Of a stretch of DNA of 64,000 nucleotides, positions 16,570 through 25,430 are shown one piece after another. Both the position numbers and the translations under genes were made by a program. How positions within the stretch are numbered: the stretch's first letter is position 1; each line of letters starts with the position of its first letter. This DNA is from an uncultured Bacteroidales bacterium (GTDB taxonomy: Bacteria; Bacteroidota; Bacteroidia; Bacteroidales; Paludibacteraceae): the NCBI GenBank assembly GCA_944322025.1, contig CALUOH010000043.1:1-64000 (forward strand), given 5' to 3'. The notes under the pieces are model-generated. The model searched no databases. It was given only the letters and a program-made list of their open reading frames with translations, and was not told the DNA's origin.

Positions 16570-19500
16570 ATGCATATATCTGAGTTGGCATATAAGTACA
16601 AGGTCATTTTCTGGACGCTTGTGGCTGCGCTGGTTTTCGGCGGAGTCTATGCGTATCTGAAAATAGCCAAGTTGGAAGACCCGGAGATAGTGGTGATGCA
16701 GGCTATGATAGTGACGATTTATCCCGGAGCGTCGGCGGAGGAGGTGGAGATGCAGGTTACCAACGTGTTGGAGAATGAAATCAGGACGATAGACAATATA
16801 GAGGAGATACGGTCGACTTCGCTGGCGAATACATCACAGATTTCTGTTACACTGTCGTTTTCCGTTCCGGAAGAGGAGATTACGCAGTATTGGGATGTGC
16901 TGAGGCGCAAGGTAACCGCGGCGGTATCGAAGTTGCCGTCGGGGTGTATGACGCCTATGGTCCTTGATGATTTCAGCGATGTGTACGGCATGTTCTACGC
17001 GATGCGCGGGGAGGGATTCACAAAGGATGAACTGAACAAATATGCCAACTATATCAAGAAAGAGCTGCTTGTTGTAGACGGAGTTAAGAGAATAGAGGTT
17101 ATCGGGTATCAGCCGCCAGTGGTCAATATAGAGCTTGTACCTGAGAAACTGGCACAGTTGGGCGTGTATCCGGCACAAGTGCTTATGGCTGTCAACAGTC
17201 AGCTTTCGCCTGTGTACGGGGGAGCGTATGAGCAACAAGGGAACAGCCTGAGGATAAATGTCGACGGGCGGGTTACTTCGATAGAAGATATAAGAAACCT
17301 GAGCATCAACGGTTTTGAGGGCGACCGGATGAGACTGAGCGACATAGCCAATGTGAATTGGGGAGATGCTGAGCCTGCGCGCTTCGCGATGATGTATGGC
17401 GGCGACCCCGCTTTGGGAATAGCAATATCCATGGAGAGCGGGTGCAATGTGATAGAGGTTGGAGAGCGCGTGGAGAAGCGTCTGGGAGAACTGATGGCTA
17501 TGGTACCCGTGGGGGTTACGCTGGACAAAATCTTTTTTCAGCCGGACAAAGTGTCTGAGGCCATAAACGGGTTTATGATTAACCTTGTAGAGTCAGTGGT
17601 GGTTGTGGTGCTGGTACTCATGTTCACCATGGGATTCCGTAGTGGCGTTATCATAGGCATAGGTCTGCTGTTGACCATATTGGCAACGTTCCCTATACTC
17701 TATATGCTCGATGGCACGTTGCAGCGTATATCACTCGGTGCGTTTATTGTGGCGATGGGTATGCTGGTGGATAATGCCATAGTGGTGCAGGATGGCATCA
17801 TCGTTGACCTGCAAATGAAAAAGGGGGTGAGATATGCCCTGTTTAACACCGCGAAGAAGACCGCCATGCCGTTGCTGGGGGCTACTTCGATAGCCGTCAT
17901 CACATTCCTGCCCGTATATCTTTCACCTGATACAGCCGGCGTATATGTGGGTGATTTGTTTCTCGTCTTGTGTATATCACTTTTGCTGTCGTGGGTTTTC
18001 GCATTGACGCAAGTACCGGTGTTCTCATCGTTCATGCTTCCCATAAGGAAGCTCGGCAGGACGGAGGTTGCGCCTTTTGACCGTCCGTTCTACAAGAAAA
18101 TGGAGCGTGTGCTGCATGTCATGATGGACAAGAAGGTGACGACAGTTACAGTGGCCGTTGTGCTACTCGCTGTCTCGCTGTTCGGTTTCAACTATGTCAA
18201 CATGACGTTTTTCCCCGATTTCAACTATAATCAGGCAATCATAGAATATACCATACCGCGCAAGGATGTTGCAGTCAAGGATGTTATGACAGCCATGAAG
18301 GAGATATCCGACTCATTGCTCCGTATGGACGGAGTAAAAGCGGTGACCGCAAGCCACGGGATGACTCCGGTGCGCTATTGTCTTGTGAGGCCGTTCAACC
18401 AGACAGGGGACAACTATGCGGAGTTTATAGTCGAGTTCGACGATTTCAAGACAATCGAAAAAATGCGTCCGCAGATAGAGAAGTATCTTGTGGAGACATA
18501 TCCTGACGCGATGACACGTTTCCGCATGTATAATCTGTCTATAATGGCATCGCACACTGTAGAGGTTGAGTTTACAGGACCAGATCTTGATGTGCTGCGC
18601 CAGTTGGAGCAGAAGGCAGAGGCTGTCATGAGGAAAAATCCATATGTTGTGCAGAGGAGCATACAGAGCGGACAAGACATGCCGTCCAAGACATTAGTGG
18701 CGCATTATGCTACGGAGGCAGCAAGAGCTATCGGCACATCCAGATCTGATATAAGCAATACATTCCTTGCGGCGACAGACGGCATTCCGATAGGCAATTT
18801 ATGGGAAGGCGACGCATCGTATCCCATATACCTGAAACTGCGCAATGCGGACGGTTCAAGAATCACGTATATGGACAATCTTCCTGTATGGAACATGATA
18901 CCTAATATCGGGGTTATAGATGAGAAAGATATTTCCGATGTGGTTTTCGGGACACAAACAAATGCCGACCTTAAAAAGAAAGTGGTCAGTTCAGTTCCTA
19001 TGAGCCAGGTAATAGACGGCATAGATTTGGGATTTGAAGAGTCTGTCATATACCATACAAATGGCCACAGGTCGATAGAGGCACAGTGTGACCCAGTGGA
19101 ATGGTCAAGTCCATCGGACGCGCGCAGCCATATGCTTAAAGAGATGGATCAAATAGAATTGCCCGAAGGGTATAGCATGAGATGGGTGGGCGAATATGAC
19201 CTGAGTAAGAAGGCTTTGACAAATATAATTAATTTGTTGCCGGTTGCTGCTGTATTGATAATCTTTGTATTGGTACTGCTGTTTAACAATGTACGAAAAA
19301 CCCTTATCGTGTTGCTTTGTTTGCCTCTTGCAGCCATAGGCATAGTGCCAGGTCTTCTGATTTTCAATCAGCCGTTCTCATTTGTAGCCATTGTGGGAAC
19401 GATAGGTATGGCCGGTATGCTTATTAAAAATTCCATAGTCCTGATAGACGAGATAGATGTGCAGATGAAAACGGGCATAGTGGCGTATGATGCGGTCATT

Positions 19501-19698
19501 AAGGCTACGGTGAGCAGAATACGTCCGGTAATGATGGCTTCACTTACTACCATATTAGGCATGATTCCTCTGTTGCCAGACCCGATGTACGGCGCGTTAG
19601 CTGTGACGGTAATGTGTGGACTGTTAGTAGGTACGATAATTACATTGGTGATATTGCCTATCATTTATGCCCTGTTCTTTAAAGTAAAAAAGTCTTGA
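16570..19698 (+). CDS. RND efflux pump, inner membrane subunit (AcrB/HAE-1-like)
   Basis: Proton-driven transporter of 1042 residues, the usual RND length. It shows the first transmembrane helix (FWTLVAALVFGGVYAYLKI), the two large periplasmic loops, and twelve predicted helices in two repeats. The helix-4 proton-relay aspartate is in MLVDNAIVVQDG near residue 400. The family motif EDPEIVVMQAMIVTIYPGAS is near residues 35-55. ATG 16570 was chosen over a TTG nine bases earlier. It sits between its adaptor and a TolC-type channel gene. The exported compound cannot be inferred; drug, bile salt and siderophore export are all possible. Confidence 0.94.
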   Translation: MHISELAYKYKVIFWTLVAALVFGGVYAYLKIAKLEDPEIVVMQAMIVTIYPGASAEEVEMQVTNVLENEIRTIDNIEEIRSTSLANTSQISVTLSFSVPEEEITQYWDVLRRKVTAAVSKLPSGCMTPMVLDDFSDVYGMFYAMRGEGFTKDELNKYANYIKKELLVVDGVKRIEVIGYQPPVVNIELVPEKLAQLGVYPAQVLMAVNSQLSPVYGGAYEQQGNSLRINVDGRVTSIEDIRNLSINGFEGDRMRLSDIANVNWGDAEPARFAMMYGGDPALGIAISMESGCNVIEVGERVEKRLGELMAMVPVGVTLDKIFFQPDKVSEAINGFMINLVESVVVVVLVLMFTMGFRSGVIIGIGLLLTILATFPILYMLDGTLQRISLGAFIVAMGMLVDNAIVVQDGIIVDLQMKKGVRYALFNTAKKTAMPLLGATSIAVITFLPVYLSPDTAGVYVGDLFLVLCISLLLSWVFALTQVPVFSSFMLPIRKLGRTEVAPFDRPFYKKMERVLHVMMDKKVTTVTVAVVLLAVSLFGFNYVNMTFFPDFNYNQAIIEYTIPRKDVAVKDVMTAMKEISDSLLRMDGVKAVTASHGMTPVRYCLVRPFNQTGDNYAEFIVEFDDFKTIEKMRPQIEKYLVETYPDAMTRFRMYNLSIMASHTVEVEFTGPDLDVLRQLEQKAEAVMRKNPYVVQRSIQSGQDMPSKTLVAHYATEAARAIGTSRSDISNTFLAATDGIPIGNLWEGDASYPIYLKLRNADGSRITYMDNLPVWNMIPNIGVIDEKDISDVVFGTQTNADLKKKVVSSVPMSQVIDGIDLGFEESVIYHTNGHRSIEAQCDPVEWSSPSDARSHMLKEMDQIELPEGYSMRWVGEYDLSKKALTNIINLLPVAAVLIIFVLVLLFNNVRKTLIVLLCLPLAAIGIVPGLLIFNQPFSFVAIVGTIGMAGMLIKNSIVLIDEIDVQMKTGIVAYDAVIKATVSRIRPVMMASLTTILGMIPLLPDPMYGALAVTVMCGLLVGTIITLVILPIIYALFFKVKKS

Positions 19699-19699
19699 C

Positions 19700-21127
19700 A
19701 TGAAACGATATCTGATTTTCATATTAGTGAGTGCAGTCTGTTCTGGATTATATGCCAAGGCAGATACGGCAGATGTGGCTTCGCCATTGATGCTGTCGTT
19801 GGATTCCTGCCGGGCGATGGCGTTGCGGACAAGCGAAGATATAAAGATAGCCGAACTAACGGTAGACAAGGCGCAAGCGGAGAAGAATGCACTTACATCC
19901 ATGTATTTTCCTAAGGTGTCTGCTACCGGGGGCGTGATGTATGTGTTCAAGGACATAAGCGTGATGAACAGTATCGAGGGGGCTATACCGCCATTGGAAA
20001 TCACAGATGAGCGCATCCCTGATATATTGCTTGACCCTATTAATGAAGGGCTGAGCCAGTTGCGTAATAACATAATTGATGCATGGGAACCTATCAACAT
20101 AGGTTTGAAAGGGGTTTATATGGCCGGTGTGTCCCTGCAGCAGCCGATATTTGCCGGGGGGCGTGTTGTGACGGGTAACCGACTTGCCAAGATGGGCATC
20201 GGGATGGCGCAGGACAACCTGCAGATGAAGAAGAACGAGACACTGCTCGAAGCAGACAAGATGTATTGGATGTATGTTTCTGTGAGGGAGAAAGTCAAGC
20301 TCGCATCTATATATGATAATTTGTTGACGGAGGTGGAGAGGTTGCTGACTAACGTGGAGAATGTCGACATGATAAACCGCAATGACCTGATGAAGGTGCA
20401 GGTGCAACATAACACCGTTAAAATGCAGTTACAGCAGGCGCGTAGCGGTGTGGAGCTTTGCCGCATGGCTCTCTGTCGCATGATAGGGCTGGATTATGCC
20501 ACGCAGATTGTACCGACAGATACGGTGGTCCAGACTCCGGAATATATCCCCTTGGCTTCTGATTCGGCTGTTTATGACAGGCTGGAATATAAGCTGATGC
20601 AGAAGATGATAATGATGAAGGAGGGGCAGGTGAGACTGACAGTGGGGGAGTATCTGCCTACGGTAGGGCTGGCCGCAACTTATTCTGTTTTGGGCGGAGT
20701 GGAAATAATGAATTCCCCGGATTTGCCATACGAGATACCGGCTGTAATGGCTACGGTTAATATCCCATTGACCCACTGGTGGGAGGGCAGTCAGAAAATC
20801 AAGAGCGCCAAGATAGACAAGAATATCTCCATGCTCGAGATGGAGAAGAACAAGAGGCTGATGGAGCTGGAGATAAAGCAGGCGACTCTGAATATGCAGG
20901 ACGCTTTTACTCAGATAAAGATGTCGGAGGATGCCCTTGAGCAGGCGAAAGAGAATCTGCGCATATCGACAGACCGCTATCAGGTGGAGCTGGAGACGAT
21001 AGTCAATCTGCTCGATGCACAGTCGCAGTGGCAGATGGCGTACAGTGACCTTATTGACGCGAGGATAAATTTCCGTATAAGAGAGACTGAATTTCTCAAG
21101 GCTACGGCTCAACAGATGTGCCAATAG
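19700..21127 (+). CDS. TolC-family outer membrane efflux channel
   Basis: Outer-membrane/periplasmic tunnel that completes the RND pump. 475 residues with a signal peptide (YLIFILVSAVCSGLYAKA), then two repeated OEP domains rich in long amphipathic helices (AEKNALTSMYFPKVSATGGV; INLLDAQSQWQMAYSDLIDARINF). The ATG is one base after the pump stop codon, so translational coupling is likely. A BspA-like gene follows after 18 nt. Confidence 0.92.
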   Translation: MKRYLIFILVSAVCSGLYAKADTADVASPLMLSLDSCRAMALRTSEDIKIAELTVDKAQAEKNALTSMYFPKVSATGGVMYVFKDISVMNSIEGAIPPLEITDERIPDILLDPINEGLSQLRNNIIDAWEPINIGLKGVYMAGVSLQQPIFAGGRVVTGNRLAKMGIGMAQDNLQMKKNETLLEADKMYWMYVSVREKVKLASIYDNLLTEVERLLTNVENVDMINRNDLMKVQVQHNTVKMQLQQARSGVELCRMALCRMIGLDYATQIVPTDTVVQTPEYIPLASDSAVYDRLEYKLMQKMIMMKEGQVRLTVGEYLPTVGLAATYSVLGGVEIMNSPDLPYEIPAVMATVNIPLTHWWEGSQKIKSAKIDKNISMLEMEKNKRLMELEIKQATLNMQDAFTQIKMSEDALEQAKENLRISTDRYQVELETIVNLLDAQSQWQMAYSDLIDARINFRIRETEFLKATAQQMCQ

Positions 21128-21145
21128 CGATTTAAAATCAGTATC

Positions 21146-24100
21146 ATGGCTTCTTTAAGAGTACATAAGGACTGCATACTAAGACGGGTGTTGCCGATGC
21201 TCCTGTTTATGTGCAGCCTCGTGCCAGTAGAGGGAGCTGATATTGCTGTCAGATATAAGGGCAATACGCTGTATTTCAATGTGGTGGCGGAAGATTCCGT
21301 AGAACTGACGTACAGCGATAAGTCGCGCAACAACTATCCGGGTCTTGTCAATCTGCATCTGCCGTTCACCATAGAACATGACAAACATGTTTATATTGTC
21401 AGGGGGATAGGGGAAGAGGCTTTGGCGTGGTGCAGTACACTTCATACGGTTTATTTCAACGAGAACAGCAATATACGCTATATAAGCAAAGGTGCGTTTG
21501 CCGGGTGCTCGTCCCTGACGCAATTTGAGATACCGGAGGCGGTAACGCGCATAGAGGACTTCACATTCGCATGGAGCGGCCTCCAATATATAAACATACA
21601 TGACAACATTACCGCGATTGGCAACAGGGCATTTTCAAATTGCTCATACATGGACTCTCTGTATATGAGCAAGAATGTCACTTCGATAGGGGATTTCGCG
21701 TTCACCCAATGCTCACGCCTTCTGTTTTTTCGTTTTCCCGAACAGCTAAGGACATTAGGCTTTGATGTCCTGATGAACAGCAATAATATTAAAGAAGTGT
21801 ATTATGACGCAATAGACTGTTTGTCAGCCGGGACATATTATGATAAGAAAAACCGCTGTCTACGGACGGCACTTTCGGATTTGAAGCAACTTAGTTTCGT
21901 CCATTTCGGAAAGAAGGTCAAGAACATACCGGCATATCTTCTATACAACTGTCAGTCGATAGACAAGATAGAATTGCCTCCTACGGTGGAGATCATTAAT
22001 GAGTATGCGTTTGAGGGAACACTGTGGTTCAAGCAACAGCCGGACGGGATAGTGTATGTGAACCATACGGCTTATGCCTATAAGGGCCAGCGCAGTGGAG
22101 TTAAGAATATACTCATCAAAGAGGGGACACGCTACATATCGCCTTATTGTTTCACGGGTTTTAAGGATGTGGTCCGCATAGACTTTTGTGCAGAAGAGAG
22201 GGTCATAGGCAAGAGTGCCTTTACGGGGTGCTGGTCTTTGCCGAATGTGGATTTGCCGACTGACCTTGACTCGATAGGGCCGTTCGCTTTTTCCGGATGC
22301 GGCGCTTTGGCTGACATAAAGTTTAACCGTAATATAAGGGCTATCGACGCATACTGTTTTTCAAAATGTGGTGCTCTGCAAGAGTTGACAGTCCCTAATA
22401 CGGTCACATACCTTGGAGAGGGAGTTTTCTATCGCTGTGACGGGCTTTATAAGTTAGAGTTGCCGGAGAAATTGGAGAAGATACCTGACGGCATATGTGC
22501 CAAATGCCCCAATCTGTATGAACTGCGTATGCCAGTGGAGTCGGACTCCCTGGGCATGTATGCCTTTGACGGTTGTACGCGGCTGGAGAGCATCACTGTG
22601 CCGGACGGTGTGGAGTATATAGGCGAGAGATCCTTTAACGGCTGCGTATCACTGACGGATATAGAGCTGGGACAGGGGAGAAAGTATGTGGGCGACTATG
22701 CCTTTAACGGCTGTGTCAGCCTGTACAATATAGACCTCGAGTCTGTATGGTTTTTGGGACACAGGGCGTTTTCCGGCTGTACGGAGCTGAGGCGCATGTG
22801 GTTCGGGGACAATATTGAGCATATAGGCAACTGGGCGTGCTACCGTCTGGAGAATATTTCGGAGATAAATCTGCCGCCGTCCATATCCTATATAGGAAAA
22901 AGTGCGTTCGAGGGTTGTACATTCCTGCATAACCTAAGTATATTGGGTGACAGTACCATTATTGACAATCAGGCGTTTGCCGGATGTTCCTCGTTAGAGA
23001 GCCTTACTATGTCGCCCGGTGTGAGGGTCATTGGGGAAAAGGCGTTCTGGAGTTGCCGCAGCCTGCCGTCGGTAGACCTTCCGGATTCTGTATATGCCAT
23101 TTCAGCAGATGCCTTTGCGAAATGCACATCGTTAACGAGTGTATCTTTCGGAGAGGGTATACGCAGTGTCGGGGCGGGTGCATTCTCCGATTGTAACAGC
23201 CTGCGCAAAGTGGAGTTCAACAGTGGGCTTGAAAGGATATCGGACTATGCGTTCAAAGGTTGTTCCGCACTCGACACTCTCTCCATGCCGGACGAACTGA
23301 GGCATATAGGCTATCAGGCGTTTTTCGGTACGGCACTTCCAGAGGTGACCATCCCGCTGAAAGTGGAGTATATAGGGACGGGCGCGTTCGGAGATTGCCG
23401 ACGACTGTCCTCCGTGAATTACAGTGCCCGTAACTGCGTATATGCCGGTTCGTCATTGGGTGTGTTCAGAAATACAGCGGACACTATGACCGTCAACATA
23501 GACCCTCTAGTCGAGGTGCTGCCAGAGAACCTATTTGCATATACCGGGATAAGGAGCGTCAGGCTGCCTAACTCTATCACTGACATACAGAGGCATGTGT
23601 TTTACAGGTGCAGGGATTTGGACACTGTGGAAATCAGTCCTTACGGGGGTCTCGTCATAGACAATGAGGCATTTGCAGAGTCGAAGTGGGAGAGCGCGAA
23701 CAGAGTCGACGGCGTGACGTATATGAACGACATCGCCATGTATATAGACGGCGCAGTCGGCGATACGCTGACCATAAGGGAGGGCACTGCTATCATAGCG
23801 GCCAACTTTGCGTCGGGGAATAAGGAACTCAAGAATCTCGTATTGCCAAACTCGGTGCAGGTTATAGGGCGGAATGCGTTTTATGACTGTACCGCTTTGA
23901 GAGAGGTGAAGATGCCGGCAGGCCTGCAAACGGTGATGGACGGGGCATTTCAGAACTGTGCCTTAGAGGGGGCATTGACCTTCCCGAAAACTACGGTGTA
24001 TGTGGGTATGAGCGCGTTTGCCAACTGCGACAGTCTGGACAAGGTGGAGATACGCGATGCGAAGATGAGTATAGGATTCGGCGCGTTTGCAGGGAGTGAG

Positions 24101-24991
24101 GGTATAGATACCGTGCTGTGCGGCAACAGGTTGTCCCGTATGGACGACGGGGCGTTCGCCTACTGTTCGAGCTTGAGGTATTTTGCGCCGTCGGCACCGG
24201 AGAGGCGGCAGAGAGAGACCTTTATCCTGCCATCCGGGATAGACACGCTGCACTACTCCGTGTTTTCAAATTGCGCATTCGAGGGGGTGATAGAGTTGCC
24301 CAACAGTGTCAAGACGGTGGAGGGCAGGGCTTTCGCCGGGTGCAACAATGTGGGCGAGATAGTGTTGGACGCGAATGTGGGAGATTTCCATGTCTCAGCA
24401 CTTATAGATATGGAGTATCTCGTGCGCATAGGGTGCGCCGAGCTGAACGAGCAGTATGCGGCTGACGCATCGGGGCTGTACGACAAGGGGAAGACATTGC
24501 TTTTGCGCTGTCCATCGGGCAGGGGGGGCAGTGTCGCTGTGGGTGCGGGCGTCGTGACCATAGGGCCGCGCTCTTTTGAGAACTGCGAGTTCATTTCCGA
24601 GATAACAGGCATGAAGGGGGTGGAGCGGATAGAGGATTATGCATTCCGCGGGTGCAAGAATATGGTCAAGATAGAGTTGGGGGAGAAGGTGAGCGAGTTG
24701 GGGCGTGAGATATTCGAGGATTGCGATAACCTCACGGAGATAGTGGTCCACAAGAATAACGGGAAATACAAGAGCGAAGACGGTATACTGTATAATGCTG
24801 ATATGACGGAGCTTATCATGTGTCCTCCCGGCAGGACGGGAGAGGTGAGGATACCGTCGTCGGTGGTGTCGATAGCCGACTATGCCTTTGCCAACTGCAC
24901 CAAGCTCGCGTCAGTGCTAATCCCACAAAGCGTGGTGCATACGGGTGAGAACGCATTCCAAGGGACAACGTGCCGGAGGATGAAGATATAG
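21146..24991 (+). CDS. BspA-type leucine-rich repeat surface protein
   Basis: 1281 residues, exported (signal peptide ending about VPVEGA). After residue 60 nearly the whole protein is made of about 23-residue LRR_5 repeats of the form IGxxAFxGCxxLxxIxLPxxVxxI (examples IGEEALAWC, IGNRAFSNCSYM, IGERSFNGCVSLTDIELGQ), more than forty by eye, in two large arrays separated by strand-rich segments. BspA proteins of Bacteroidetes and spirochetes mediate adhesion to host matrix or other bacteria. No type IX secretion C-terminal domain or lipobox is visible, so the surface attachment route is unclear. It is placed directly behind a TolC gene in the efflux operon, 18 nt away. Confidence 0.92.
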   Translation: MASLRVHKDCILRRVLPMLLFMCSLVPVEGADIAVRYKGNTLYFNVVAEDSVELTYSDKSRNNYPGLVNLHLPFTIEHDKHVYIVRGIGEEALAWCSTLHTVYFNENSNIRYISKGAFAGCSSLTQFEIPEAVTRIEDFTFAWSGLQYINIHDNITAIGNRAFSNCSYMDSLYMSKNVTSIGDFAFTQCSRLLFFRFPEQLRTLGFDVLMNSNNIKEVYYDAIDCLSAGTYYDKKNRCLRTALSDLKQLSFVHFGKKVKNIPAYLLYNCQSIDKIELPPTVEIINEYAFEGTLWFKQQPDGIVYVNHTAYAYKGQRSGVKNILIKEGTRYISPYCFTGFKDVVRIDFCAEERVIGKSAFTGCWSLPNVDLPTDLDSIGPFAFSGCGALADIKFNRNIRAIDAYCFSKCGALQELTVPNTVTYLGEGVFYRCDGLYKLELPEKLEKIPDGICAKCPNLYELRMPVESDSLGMYAFDGCTRLESITVPDGVEYIGERSFNGCVSLTDIELGQGRKYVGDYAFNGCVSLYNIDLESVWFLGHRAFSGCTELRRMWFGDNIEHIGNWACYRLENISEINLPPSISYIGKSAFEGCTFLHNLSILGDSTIIDNQAFAGCSSLESLTMSPGVRVIGEKAFWSCRSLPSVDLPDSVYAISADAFAKCTSLTSVSFGEGIRSVGAGAFSDCNSLRKVEFNSGLERISDYAFKGCSALDTLSMPDELRHIGYQAFFGTALPEVTIPLKVEYIGTGAFGDCRRLSSVNYSARNCVYAGSSLGVFRNTADTMTVNIDPLVEVLPENLFAYTGIRSVRLPNSITDIQRHVFYRCRDLDTVEISPYGGLVIDNEAFAESKWESANRVDGVTYMNDIAMYIDGAVGDTLTIREGTAIIAANFASGNKELKNLVLPNSVQVIGRNAFYDCTALREVKMPAGLQTVMDGAFQNCALEGALTFPKTTVYVGMSAFANCDSLDKVEIRDAKMSIGFGAFAGSEGIDTVLCGNRLSRMDDGAFAYCSSLRYFAPSAPERRQRETFILPSGIDTLHYSVFSNCAFEGVIELPNSVKTVEGRAFAGCNNVGEIVLDANVGDFHVSALIDMEYLVRIGCAELNEQYAADASGLYDKGKTLLLRCPSGRGGSVAVGAGVVTIGPRSFENCEFISEITGMKGVERIEDYAFRGCKNMVKIELGEKVSELGREIFEDCDNLTEIVVHKNNGKYKSEDGILYNADMTELIMCPPGRTGEVRIPSSVVSIADYAFANCTKLASVLIPQSVVHTGENAFQGTTCRRMKI

Positions 24992-25080
24992 GCAGACAGG
25001 CAGTGCGGATGTGTACTGCCCAGACGGCGGCGTAATATAATAAATTTTTCTGACACGGTGTGTACCTTTGACACTTTTGG

Positions 25081-25143
25081 ACGAGAAAGTGCGTAAAAAT
25101 GTCTTACTGCTTGGTTGAGGGTAGCGGCAGGGTAGCTGGAAGA
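25081..25143 (+). repeat. Dispersed intergenic repeat, copy D
   Basis: About 63 nt, sharing TGCTTGGTTGAGGGTAGCGG and its flanks with 58021-58083. In both copies an ACGA(G/A)AAAG start and an AGGGTA-C-GGAAG end are preserved. It lies about 90 nt after the BspA gene. Confidence 0.7.
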
Positions 25144-25320
25144 TGGCTGGCGGTAGATCAAGAGATTGGATGTCAGAAGGTTGGGAGGACGAAGCGGGCG
25201 GAGGGAGTGCAAAGGTTTTAGGGAGAGGAGTGCATTGTGGGGAATGATATGGTGTGAAAATAAATATAAAACGTCAGATTGAGGCCGTCTGCGGAGGCGG
25301 CGGACACACAGTGTGAGGGG

Positions 25321-25352
25321 GTTGTGGAGGTGTGCCGTTTGCGCTAATTTTG
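25321..25352 (+). promoter_or_regulatory. Promoter of the phosphoesterase-porE-thyA operon
   Basis: GTTG (25321-25324) and TAATTTTG (25345-25352), 20-nt spacer. It lies about 80 nt before the ATG at 25431. Confidence 0.65.
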
Positions 25353-25430
25353 CAAGATATTTTATCGGGCGCGCTTTTGGGGCGACACAGGTGTGTAATA
25401 GTATGGGTGTCCGCGCATTTGGGATAAGGT

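Larger units (their letters stand above)
24992..25430. other. Gene-free interval with dispersed repeat D and promoter
   Basis: 440 nt. It contains a weak hairpin (GGCAGT/ACTGCC, 24999-25020), an orphan TACCTTTG at 25063-25070 without a -33 partner, repeat copy D (25081-25143) and the promoter at 25321-25352. No gene was recognised. Confidence 0.7.
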
